DNA of 64,000 nt from Lycocorax pyrrhopterus obiensis (taxonomy: Eukaryota > Chordata > Aves > Passeriformes > Paradisaeidae). Shown in pieces: positions 22,080 to 33,320 of the stretch (its first letter is position 1; every line of letters begins with the position of its first letter). The notes under the pieces were generated by a model. It saw only the letters and a list, made by a program, of their open reading frames with translations, was not told where the DNA came from and searched no databases. The position numbers and the translations under genes are program-made. Where the stretch lies: the NCBI GenBank assembly GCA_014706295.1, contig JACSVZ010000041.1:930001-994000 (forward strand), given 5' to 3'.

Positions 22080-24900
22080 TTTTAAGGAGTTCTACAACAC
22101 AACACTGAGCCTCCAGCCAAGAATTCTCTCTATTATTAGAAAATCAATTACTCCTTCCCGTCTGGACTGCAAATATTGGAGGTGACTAAATAGGCTGGGA
22201 TGTTTTTCACTCATAAACTTCTCTCTCTACAGTGGGAGTAGCAGAGAGGGGGTAATAAAATTTGTGTCTCGTGGTTCCTGCACATTTCAATATTGCTCTC
22301 CTGCAGTGGAGCCTGGTGAACGGAAAACAAATTTAAACCAAGATAAAAGGCCAGGCAGATCCCATCCATATTGTTAACTGCTTGTCACGGGCAGAGATGG
22401 ATTTTGGCTCCTTTGGGAAGGGCACTTGTCATTTTTTCTCACTGTGGAGCTGTAACTGTTATTGTCCCTGAGCAGGAGCAGTTCCACTCGGGTGGGATCG
22501 GTGGGGATGGAGCCTGGGTTTAAAATCTGATCCCTTGGGCTCCTTTCCTGCTTTGCTCCTCAGGAACACGCAGATCCTCTGCCCTTTAGTTTTTCTGTCT
22601 CCCTTTTAATTCAGGGGCCTGGCTCAAAGTCTGCTGTGATCAGCACAGACCCTCACGTGGCTTCAGGAGGGTTTGGACCTTGGCACATCACAGGGATGTC
22701 CTGAAGACTTTTGGAGGCAGCAGTGTATGGAAACACATTTCCTTTGGAAAGGGGTTGGGGTGTCCTGCAGGAATCTCAGGTGCACTGAGAGTGTTCATCT
22801 CCAAACCCTCCAGGGACATCCCTCCACTCAGGGACAGCCCATTAATTAATATTCCTCAACAGCCAGAGCATAATTTGTCATGAAAGCTCAAAACAAATAA
22901 AATACACTTTGATTTCCCCTCCCTCGCACGGTTACCATGGCTAAACTGCCATAACTCCAGGCATCCATTACAACAATGCTTTTTTCTTGATAATTATTCA
23001 AATAAGGGAAAACCACGCATTTCCTCCAAAGAACTTGGCAGAAACCTGCCCCCAGACAGGCTGAATGCTGATCCCGTGGAGCTCACACCAGCTTACCTGC
23101 CCTGTCCCTTGTTCTCACACTCGCACACACACCCAGGGTCAGCTCTGGAAATCCAAACCCACACCTGGACAGGTGCAAAACCCCAAATTCCCCACACCAG
23201 CCCAGAACCCAGAGTGGTGCCAAGGCCCCCTCTCCCTTCTGTGGCCGCTCAGGAAGGAGCTGGGGAGGTTTTGGGAGCTGATACTGGGTCAGTTCTTTAC
23301 ATGCTGACACCTTTAGGTGACCCAGGGCACGATGACCACCAAGGACTCTACATTTCCAAACCCAGCAATTGCCTACAGCGGGTATTTTTTGAAACCCCTG
23401 CAACCTCAAGAACAAAACAACTGGAAGTCACGTCACGCTGTGCTTTCCTGGAAGGAGACTCCAACTTCTCCCTCCTGCTGGGACCAGAGATCATTAACAT
23501 CATTAACGTTCTCCCTAAAAGTGTTTGGAGACTGTGACAAGCCCAATTTGTTCCTGACAGACCGGCTGGGAGTGGGTTTAAAACGCCTCAGCCTGGCTGC
23601 TGTGCCCTGTGGATGACTGGTGGTTGCTGACAGGTGGAGTTGCTGTTTTGCTAAAGGAGCTGTCATTTCATCAATCTTTTCAGCTGGCTCCAGAAGGGAA
23701 AACCCTCCATTGCACTTACTTTCATTTCTGCTTTCAGTTTTAAGAAAAACTGTCGTTAAAACACAAAGATCAGAGCCCCAGGAGGGGAGGAAACAGCTCA
23801 GAGGTACCTGATTCCTCAAACAGAGTGATTTTTGCTCAAGTTGTGTAACAAGTTGGCTTCAATTTCTACCTTTGCATCTTTATTCTGATGGCATCACACC
23901 CACCAAGCTCCCTCCAGCACCTTCCCCGTGCTGCTTCTCCAAAATGGCAAATCCACCATGCAAATGTAGGAATAGCTCTTGTTTTGGGGAACAAAGCTGA
24001 TGCCAGAGCAGATAAATAAAGTGGATCCAAAATCAATCTACACAGCTAATTTGGGACTTCTTACCTTTTAAATCCTCCCAGAATCACAGGGGTGCCAGGG
24101 GCTGCTGGAGAAGATTCATGTCTCCTTTGGTGGAACATCCTGGTGACCACTCAGTGAGAGTTCAGCCTGCCAGAAGTACCTGGAGAATTCCCCCCCCGGG
24201 TGATTCTGGGGAGGAAGAGGAGAAGGTGAATATTAAACGCGCTGTACTCAGTGCGTTTTCATCCCAGCAGCCCTGCTGCGGAGCCTGAGCCCAGCTGTGC
24301 TTTAGCAGAGCTGAGCTCTTCCCTCGCAGCCCGAGCAATCCCAGCCTTGTGCCGCTGAGCTGCCCCAGGCCAGGCCTGTCCCCACGCTGGAGCACAGGGA
24401 ACGCGCTTTCCGCGTCACGCAGGGAGGGAACTGCAGCTCCGTCGGAGGCTTGCTTGGCCTCAGAGCTCCTTTGGAGCTAAAAGCCCGATGAGAAATCCAT
24501 AATGAGAAAGACCTGATAGTTAAATGCATTCCTGCAAGGGAGAGGGGTTTGCCAGGGGATGGACGGGATAAAACCATCCCTGAGATCAGCGGGAGGCCGG
24601 GGTGTTGAACTGCAGCTCTGAGAGCTGGCACAGAGGGAATCAAGGGTGGGGACACAGCTCAGAGCCAGGCACACGCTGGGTGACACCTCTGGGGAAACTC
24701 AGGGCAGCTCTTCACCAAAACTTCAACACTGTTAGGTTATTTGTGGTTATTTTTGGTTCCTGCCTCTGGTCGAGACGAGTCAGTTCAGTGCTGCACCTCG
24801 GTGACATTTGGGTGTGCATCCAGAACACCTCCGGATGTGTTTATTACAGCCAGAGTCAAGGAACTCAAACGATGTCCCGTGGTAAGAGCAGTGTGAAATA
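22080..24900. other. Non-coding sequence with two modest AT-rich patches
   Basis: AT-rich patches lie at 22080-22420 and 22830-23050, with an octamer ATGCAAAT at 23958-23965. The rest is GC-balanced. Nothing resembles an exon, transposon or RNA gene. Confidence 0.4.
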
Positions 24901-25020
24901 CAGAACTGGAGCCACAGAACCCACAGTCCAAACTGACAATCCAGGGAAATTTACAATCCAAACAGATAATCCAGGAAAATTTAAAATCCAAATGGACAAC
25001 GCAGGAAGACTCTGTTACCA
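24901..25020. repeat. 30-bp tandem repeat, four copies with diverged ends
   Basis: The two central copies (24931-24960 and 24961-24990) match closely. Each contains AATCCAGGGAAATTTACAATCCA or a near variant. The outer copies (24901-24930 and 24991-25020) stay in exact 30-bp register but are diverged and end in the same CA dinucleotide. Being a multiple of three, the unit gives a ten-residue repeat in a plus-strand frame, which I do not accept as coding. Confidence 0.8.
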
Positions 25021-26554
25021 GGGGGAGAACTCAGGGAGCAGCTGCAGCTTTTCAGCAATCCAGTTCTCGTTTACACAACCAAGCAAGGGAAGTTTTTCAG
25101 TGTTTTTGCTCCTTCCCTCAGCCAGCTAAACCCAGAGCCATCACCCAGCCAGGGTCTTCATCTCCCTCCCCACGTGGGCTGAGGGGGGACGAGGTTTGGC
25201 TCATGGCTGGGTGACTCAGTGCTGTTGTACCCAAGGTAATCTCTGGGAAATTGCTCACGGAGCTATTTTAAACCATTATTTGCTGTGCAGGAATGAGACA
25301 CCTTCCTCGATTCAGGGATGTGCAGAGGAGGTTCGTGTTATTAACTGCAGCAGGAGCCTCCTGCAAGCGGAGATCATTGGAGCGATGACGATTTTGAGCT
25401 CTAGATCTCCACACAGCCGGGAAGGGCAGCCTGTCCCTGTGACCCAGGGTGGGCAAGGCAGAAATAAAGCTGCCAGAAAATCGAGAGTCACCCAGGGTAA
25501 GCAAACAACCAGAGAGGAGCACAACAGGGCGGTGGCTCCTTCAACCAGGCAAGAGTCAGTAATCCGAAACAATCACCACAGGTGTTCCCTGGCACGGTGC
25601 AGCTGGAGAAGGGCCAGACAATCTGAAGGCAGGGTTGACAAGGAAATGAGACACAACAGCAAGAGGAGAACTCTGGTTGCCTTCTGGGGACGCCACTGCT
25701 GCTGGGGGATTTAGGGACAAACCAAGCCTGGACAGGCCAGGACCGGGGAGCTGCAGGGGAAACGCTGGAACGCATCAGCCTGAACACCTTGGAGCTGGGA
25801 AGGGAAGCGCAGAACAAATCCGGTGCACGGAGATGGCAGGAGAGGGGTGGAGAGCTGAACTCAGAAAAATATGTAAAGCAGAGGTGGGACTGGTGCATCT
25901 CCAGGATTGATGCCCTCCCAGCGCAGCTCTGCCAGGAGAGCTGCCCATAAATCGCTGCAGGGAAGGGGCTGCCAGGGGTGTCTGCGTGGACTCCCTGAGT
26001 GATGGCAGCCCAGCAGCTGCTCTGCAATATGGGCTGGGCCCTGCACAGCCCTGCTGCATAACTCACTTGTCAGCAGGGCTGAGGAGCAGATGACAGATCT
26101 GCCAGGAGTGCTCAAAACCAGCCTTTTTTTAACTGATTTTATCTTCCAAAGAGAGGTTTCTAACCCAGCTGTTCTCGCTGAGAAGGTGCTGCACAAACAG
26201 AGCAGCCTCCATGCAAAAAATGGAATGCAGAAGAGTCTGGTGCAGGTTCTCATAAAAGCCGGAAAAGATTCAAAACCAGAACTGTGGCAGCTTCAGAGCT
26301 TCCCTGCAGATCCTGCTGCGGTTCCCAGCTCCTCCACGCCTCCCTTCCCCGAGCACTCCAGCATGGGCACTGCCCAGTCCCTCTCTCCTGACACGGGGGT
26401 TGTGCAGCCACCCTAACGAACCCCAGGCCATTAATTTCCCAAACCCCCTGTCCAGGGGCACCTGAGCCACTGAGCTCCAGTTCTCCAGGAGGCTCCATCA
26501 GCTCCTGTTCAGATCTCCCCTGAGCTGTCACACCCTGACTCATCAGGAGCCTGA
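25021..26554. other. Single-copy non-coding sequence
   Basis: GC-balanced. Frames 25196-25714 (plus, 172 codons) and 25488-26066 (minus, 192 codons) lie largely on top of each other and neither shows a domain. Confidence 0.4.
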
Positions 26555-26830
26555 GAACAAAGTGTTTGGATCATTTAAAAAATAAAATACAAGCAAAGCA
26601 AAGATGCTGGCAATGACATCTTTGATGTTTTATAGATTAAGAGAGTCTCTCATGAATAACAGTCATTCCTTGTGTCATCTCTTTTCTGGCTTGGAGAGTT
26701 TTCATTAACTGAGATTAACATTAACTGGAAAATAATTAAACTGGCTTAGAGAGCCTGGCCTTCCCATCAGCACCAGCAATAATTAATCAACAAAATCAAT
26801 AGATTTTAATAGCATTAAAATTCTGATTTA
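26555..26830. promoter_or_regulatory. Candidate enhancer-like AT-rich element
   Basis: A very AT-rich, non-repetitive block with TAATTA cores at 26733-26738 and 26780-26785 and many ATTAA half-sites. No open frame of note lies inside it. By composition it is one of the best conserved-non-coding candidates in the window. The inference rests on motif content alone. Confidence 0.3.
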
Positions 26831-27769
26831 CTGCCTTATTCCTCAAGCCCACACCTCCCACTTCTATTCTTAGCTTCACTGTGGGCAGGATAGTCCTCAG
26901 GACAATACCAAGAGGACAAATACAGAAATTAAAATCAACCTTCATTTTCACTGTCCCTGTAAGAAAAGGTCATATTTTTTTCTTCATCACCTTTTTCTTC
27001 ATAATTCCCCAACATCAGTCACCCCTGGCCTGTGATTCTGAACTCATCAGGTTCCCTCTTAGCTCCACAAAGAGGCTTTTGTGAGGAAGCCAAAATCAGG
27101 AGAATAAAATGGGGCCCCAGGCTGTGCCCAGGCCAAACGGGGCAGAATCAGCTCAGAATTCCTTGGCAGGGCCGGGACACTGCCACAGTCAGGAAGGTCA
27201 GAGCCATCCCGCAGACCTGTTCTTAAAATTCACCCTGAAACCCCGGCAGATTTTATCTGCAGAGCAGTGAGGATCCATCAGTTTGGAAGCAGAGTTTGGG
27301 GCTGGTGAGTGCTGATGGAGAAAGGCTCCAGCCAAACCCCTCGCTCTGGGATTTCTCTGCATCCAGACACTCCCCGAGCAAAGAAAATGAGCCGTATCTC
27401 CCTCTCCCCGTGGCAGAGTTGGTGAGTTCAGTGCTTTATCACAAGGAGACAGCTTTAATTCTGCATTTCTCTGTGTCTATGGTGCTCTTTTAATTAACTT
27501 TCAGGTGGCTCAGGAAGCCAAGCATTCCATGGCTTTGTTGGAACCGAATTAACCATTTCCTTATCACCAGCAGCCACATTTTATCTGCTCCCAGCAATGC
27601 CCACACCTGAGACCCAGCAGCAGCAGCTCAGCACAGGAGGGACCCCCCAGCCCTGTGCGACCGAGTTCTACAACGAAGAGATGCAAGAAAAAATGAAATT
27701 CCAGGTACTTCCTAAGCCTCTGAATGCAAGGCCTAATCCAGGTAATCCAAAAGCAATCTTGCTGGCGAT
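26831..27769. other. Single-copy non-coding sequence
   Basis: Mixed composition, with a pyrimidine-rich patch at about 26970-27000. No gene recognised. Confidence 0.4.
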
Positions 27770-28080
27770 CTAATTGTGTTTTCTGAGAAGGAGGCTGCCA
27801 GAGCAGTTTGTTTACACATAATTGGATCCCTTTATATGTTTGTATTGCGCTTATTTGTGAAACCTTTCAAAATTGAAAGGTCTCCTGGAGTATTTGACTT
27901 GGCTTTTCGCTCCAGCCTGAGGGATTACCCATTATTTTGCACATAATAGCCCAGACAAATATGAATTTTGTATTAGCACAGATCAGAAAGTACAGCTCTC
28001 CCTGGAGGGCCAGCAACCGGGACAGACCAGAAAAACTGAGGAAATGGCGCTGATTTTTAAATCGCTTTTCATTTTGGTTT
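27770..28080. promoter_or_regulatory. Candidate enhancer-like AT-rich element with a short palindrome
   Basis: An AT-rich block containing an inverted repeat CCTTTCAA-AA-TTGAAAGG at 27863-27880, flanked by TTTGTTTACACATAATTGG-like sequence at about 27808-27826 that includes a forkhead-type TGTTTAC core. The short dyad and forkhead-like core suggest a regulatory element. Unproven. Confidence 0.28.
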
Positions 28081-29730
28081 GTTTCTCTCAGGAAGCTCTT
28101 GCTGTCCACAGCAGGCTCCCTGCTGGAAATGCAGGTCCGTGGGGAGAGCAGGGGATGAGAGGCTTCGCATGTGAGGCAGTTTTTAAAGCCACGACTTCCA
28201 CACAGATCTTTGTCTGCATCTGCGCGGGGAAGGGTTTGACTCGGGGGTGGGCTCTGGAGGGTCCCTCCCTCACTGGTACCAGTCCATCTCCAACTGGGAA
28301 CACCTCACTCACCCCCCACACCCCGGGAAGGGTGTCCAGAGGGCTGAACAGGACAGCAGAAGCTTCTGGTGTTTGCAGAGGGAGCTCAGCCTTGCCCTGG
28401 GACAGAGCTCCCTGCGCAGACACCCCTGGTGTCACCTCCATCCCTGGGAAACCTTCACTGGCTGTTCCTTCCCCTTCCTGGGGGAGATTTTCACCTCCAG
28501 CTTCCCACAGCTCTGATGCAGAGGCTTCATTGCCTCGGGGTGGGCTGGAACGTGAGTTGCAGGATTGTGCCAGGCTGCACCAGCCCAGCGAGGAGCCCAC
28601 GAGGCCACTGCTGGCTCCAGCCGCGGCCGCTGCCTGGTGCTGGAGGAGAAAACACCGACCCACGGAGCCAAACACTGGGAACTGTGTGCCCAGAACTCCC
28701 TCCCTGCCGGGGTTTGGCGCTTCCTTTCCTTCCCCATATACCTGGAAAATCCCTGAGCAGAGCAGCCCCAGTTGGCTCCTGTCCAGCTCCCTGTGAGGGC
28801 AGGGCGCTGCTGTGCGGGGTGGGCAGCAAATCAAGGCAATCAGCGCCAGGTGAGAGGGATTAGGGACAGAACAACACCTGCGGCACCACAGCTGCACCCA
28901 ATCACCCTGATTGCAGCAAAGCCCTCCCCAGGCTGCTTTGGAGCCATCCTGATGTACGGAAACAACCCCAAATTTGCAGTTCCAACTCAATCCAGTCACT
29001 CCACAAGAAAGAACCTTTCATGCTCGCTGTCGTAGGAGACAAAAGCTGCAGCCTGCGTCGCTCCTCCTGACACTTGTAAAGCTTCTCAAACCAGGCACAC
29101 AAGATTTGTCAGAACAAAGTTGACATTTTAAATGAAGAGTAATGATGAAACGTCTAAAGATGTGCTGCAGGAACGCTCTCTCAGAGAGTGCTGGCAATTT
29201 GATTACAACAGCAATGTGTCATCCCGTGAAAGTCAAACCAGGGATTCTTTCATGTGGCTAAACATGGGGATAAATTATGGAAAAACTGCAGGAACTGTGA
29301 TGCAGAAGGGAGAATTCACCAGTCCTTGGTCTGGGGCTTCACCTGTGTGGACGCTTTGCATTGGGAATTGCACTTGTGCCACTCCTGACACGAGCACAGA
29401 CATTCCACGGAAAAAGAGTGGGTGGAAAGCAAAATTTGGCTCTCCAAAAAGCCAAAGCAAATGAAGCCTTCTCCATTCTGTTGAGCTGAATTTGTAGGAA
29501 TCCCCCTGAAGCATTTCAGACGCTGTAGCAGCGCTGATAATGGGGAATTTACTGGAAGCTGTGGGCTCGTGGAAGAGCTGTAATGTGTGGGAAGGCAGCT
29601 GAGCATTAACACCCTGCGCTGGGCAGGGCAGGCCAGGGCAATCCCGGTGTCTTTTTACAGGGATGTTTGGACCTGGGACAGCCACACTGATGAATTTCAG
29701 TGAGAATTCAAGAGATTTCCTTCTGCTTCC
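28081..29730. other. GC-rich then mixed non-coding sequence
   Basis: A GCGGCCGC site at about 28622-28629 sits in a small GC-rich cluster. Minus-strand frame 28088-28999 is 303 codons, the longest non-repeat frame in the window, but it is opposed by a 250-codon plus-strand frame (28044-28796) over the same bases. Both look like stop-poor GC-rich DNA and neither has recognisable domains. Confidence 0.4.
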
Positions 29731-32189
29731 CTCATCCTCCTTCCCAGTGGAAGCTAAGTGTGCCTAATGCTGTAACATGGGGACATAATAAGAGGTTTTA
29801 ATCCAATTTTCAACCATCCTGGATGCAAAGAAAAGTTGTGAAGCATATCTAAAGGAACAAATGCCCGAGCTGGAGACCATTTTCCATTTCGAAAGTGAAA
29901 ATTCATTGGGAAGCTCCAAAGACAGAACCAGTTCTCAGGACAAGTAGAGAGTGGGGAAGCCTGAGAATTCAGCCCTGCTTTACCCTCTGCTGAGTCCCAG
30001 GGCAGATTCTCAGGGCAGATTCCCCTTCCAGGGCTGCTTTATTGCACAAACCTCGTCTGGCTCATCATCTCGCTGAGCCATAACCAAAAGTGAGATAATT
30101 CAGTACAAAAACTGCAGCGCAGAGTCAGTCCAGCATGGCAGGATGTGGGGATACCTCTGGAGCTCCAACAAGGTAAGGAGGGCACTTTGGGGCGTTGTTT
30201 TTGCTCCTCAGCCTATCCCTGGATTCTCCTTTTCCACCTGTGCCCTCTCTGCCTCCCTTCCAGAGCAGGAGGGGTTTTGTTCAACAAGGCAGGTGATGCC
30301 CCACTTCAAACTGCAGGGCTGGCACCAGGAGGGGGGAATGTGCTTTAATTCCAGACTCTCCAGGGAAGGATTCAGGGAGCTGAGCAGGTTTTGTTTTCTT
30401 TACTCATCTTGGAGCTCGGCGTTTACAGGGCCAGGAGGCTCCATTTGGAACAGGCTCTGCAGGGTTTAGCAGAGAAACTCCCTCCTGGGGACCCATCCCT
30501 GATTCCCTGGGGGATGCACGTGCCGCATCCTGGCTGAGCAGCAATCCACACTTACTTAACGACTGGCGCTGCTTCCTCTAATTAGCTCAGCTAATTGGGG
30601 GAGGCAGGGTTCCGTGGGCCCGGCCCTGTCTGCAGCACCGATCCTCTGACAACTGAAGTCGCTCTGGGTCACATTCTCAGGGTGACGTTGTGGATTCTGG
30701 GGCTCCACGGTCCCTCTTGGAGCCAGAAGTGAAGGAGCTCTTTGGAGAATCCCATGGCTGGGTTTGCAGGACTTGAATTCCACTTCCCCACCCTTCAGTT
30801 TCATCATCTGCAGGTTCCCAATAATTTACTGCTTCTCAGGCTTCCAAAGTCAGTTTCAGTGGGGGGTGACTGAGTAAGAAGATGAAGAATGGATCTTGCT
30901 TTTTCAAGAACTCCCAGCTCGAGTGTGACTTTATTTAGCTGCAGCCAGGGGCACCCCAGGGGAGGCCAGGAGCTGCAGGTGGCTCTGAGAGCTCAGCCCT
31001 GGGCCATCCCTGTCCCTCTGAACTCCAGGTCACTGCTGTCCTCCAGGCCGCTCTGCTGGGTGACTCCCGTGCAGTGAACTGTGCACAGCATTTCACCGGC
31101 TGGGCTTGCTTTGTCTTCCCTTTGTGCATTAAAATTTTAAAGACTGAAAAATGAGCCCTGAAAAAACGTCCTCAGTCAGCAACCTGCAGTCTATTATGGC
31201 AATTAATCAAAGACACACTTTGTCAACTTCCCCTTGTTCTCTTATGCTTTATGGTCGTGTTGTTATTTCATCCACACAATAAGAAGGGATTCATCTTCAT
31301 CGCTGGGGGAATGTTGTTTGGGACTGAGGGCAGCAGCCTTAGCTGTGCTCCTGAGCTCGTGGCCCCGAGAGCAGGATTAATTTCTGTGCATTCACAAAGC
31401 CCCTGTGGGTGCATTTCCTGTCCTGTTATTATCGTAACACACATTTGTCACTCAGAGGAGACATCCCCGCAGTCACAGCGGGAGTGAGGGCTGCAGGTGC
31501 CTGAGCAGGGTGGGAGGGTGGCCCTGGGTGTGGGGCTGACATCCAGCCCCAAAAGCAAAGCAGGATGTGCTGCGCTGCTGGGGCAGCGAGAGAGCCGCGG
31601 CCGTCACCGCCTGTCACACTGAAGGTGCCACAGAGCAGGGACAGGAGCCGTCCCTTCACCTCCTGACAGCACAAACTGCTCTGTGTCACCTGGAGGCTGA
31701 GCACGGCAGGTCCTTCCCAGGGTGGGCTGACACCCGCGGGCACTTTGATACCAATTATCAGTGCAGGAACAGGAGATTTTCCCAGAACAGGCGCAGCGAG
31801 AGTGGCTTCCTTCAGCTCTCACCAACAGCCACCCCGTTCAAGTGGGGTGATTTCACCTCTCCCAGAGCTGAACTCCTGCAGCAGAGCCCGTCGGGTAAAA
31901 AGGGCCAGCAGACAGCGATTTCAGCAGTTTACTTTTCACTGCCTGAACGACAACAGCCTGACTGGCAGGGCTTTGCGGAAACCAGGCTTCCTCTGGATGC
32001 CTCCAGCAAGTGCAGGAAGCAGCACAAGAGCGCAAAAACCGCAGTTCTGAACACACAGGGAGCTCAAAGGCCCAGAATGCAGCCCCAGCCCTGCCCGTCA
32101 TTGATTTTAGAACATCAGGGCACTAACAATGAAAATTCCCACAGCTCCCACAACATCCAGCTCCTTCAGGCCTCACAGTTTCCGTAAAC
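29731..32189. other. Single-copy non-coding sequence
   Basis: AT-leaning at 29750-29850 and 31130-31270, GC-balanced elsewhere. A 14-bp direct duplication (CAGGGCAGATTCTC-like) sits at about 29999-30025. Frame 31567-32187 (plus, 206 codons) shows no domain and is opposed on the minus strand. Confidence 0.4.
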
Positions 32190-32480
32190 TTTTCCAATAG
32201 CTCACGAATTAGAAAAACCATGCCCTGAGTTATAACTCCTCTGTATTAAAGTGATCATAACAGATTAGTGATAAATACAAAGTAATTGATTTTTTTTTCA
32301 TCTCCTCCCTCCCCCAAACAAGCTTAAACTAATAACAATAATTACATGAAAGTGTTGCCATCGGGAAGTTTGTGCATTTCTGGCAGTGAAATCAATTGTT
32401 TGGAGGACGAATTTTATCTCAGGAATTAATCACTGCTGCCTTCAATTACTGCATCCCCAACGTTATCCAGGATGTAGAAC
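32190..32480. promoter_or_regulatory. Candidate enhancer-like AT-rich element
   Basis: AT-rich and non-repetitive apart from a T9 run near 32291. It holds a TAATTA core at 32339-32344 preceded by a SOX-like ACAATAAT, plus GGAATTAATCAC at about 32420. Together with the block at 32820 it forms a pair of AT-rich islands separated by about 340 bp of GC-richer DNA. Confidence 0.28.
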
Positions 32481-32819
32481 ATGCAGGGGAGCATCTTCAT
32501 TAGGAAATGAGGCTGTGCACAACCACCCAGCCTCGGCAAGGGAAATGGGTGGGGAAACTTCCCTGGTGGAGCACAGGGACACCAACACTGCCAGGCCAAG
32601 GCTTCCTGGGAGCTGCTAAAAGTGTCTCTTGTGCCCAGAAATAATGATGTTTATCCCGTGGCTCTGTCCATGTCACATCCACTGTGCCCAGAGATCCATG
32701 TCCCATGACATTCCTTCCATCCTGGAGCTTGGAGCAGGTCCCAAGGGACACTCGGAGCATCTCTGTCAGGCACCTGCAGCCCCCTTCTTCCCAAAGTCAA
32801 AATCCTTTACTGGTAATTA
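32481..32819. other. GC-richer spacer between two AT-rich islands
   Basis: Single-copy sequence with no recognisable feature. Short overlapping frames only. Confidence 0.4.
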
Positions 32820-33320
32820 AGCTAAATTGCAAATTTCCACTTCTAAGTGATACAAATTTGCTTTTGTGTGCAGCTGGGGGTGCTGGGCTGGGGAAAAGCC
32901 TTCCCACAGCCATTCTTTAATAATGTTATTTAAAGAATCCTTTAGGGACCGAGGAAAACTATGTATTTTAAACATTAAAGTATTATTAGTAGTAAGCAGT
33001 AGAAGTGATTGTTCTGGAATAGAAAAACATTTCCTGAAAGAATCTGTGCCAGCCTTAATTACACTCCCATTGTATTTTATCTTCCTGCTCCCCACACTGA
33101 GACAAAGGGTGGGTGGAAAATAATTGAAACAAGGTGAAAATGAGTGCTCATTAAATTGCAGACTACACAAGTACTCATTCCATGTGAGAGGGCTGTAAAT
33201 ATGACTTTTAATGAAGTTATGACATGCTTGCCAATAAAAGTCATTTACTTCACAGTATTACAGTTAATTATACACAGCTGGAGCCATTTATTGCCCATCC
33301 CTTGTTAACTTTGCCTGGGC
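32820..33320. promoter_or_regulatory. Candidate enhancer-like AT-rich element, 500 bp
   Basis: A long, high-complexity AT-rich block. CCAATAAAAG at 33231-33240 followed by TCATTTAC resembles posterior HOX/CDX-type sites, and AGTTAATTATAC lies just downstream. A minus-strand frame (32817-33170) spans half of it but is AT-rich with no domain. This is among the strongest conserved-non-coding candidates here. Confidence 0.32.

Noticed and set aside
28044..28999. 303-codon minus-strand and 250-codon plus-strand open frames
   Set aside because: They cover the same GC-rich bases on opposite strands, have no recognisable domain and no repeat or splice evidence. Stop codons are simply rare in GC-rich DNA.
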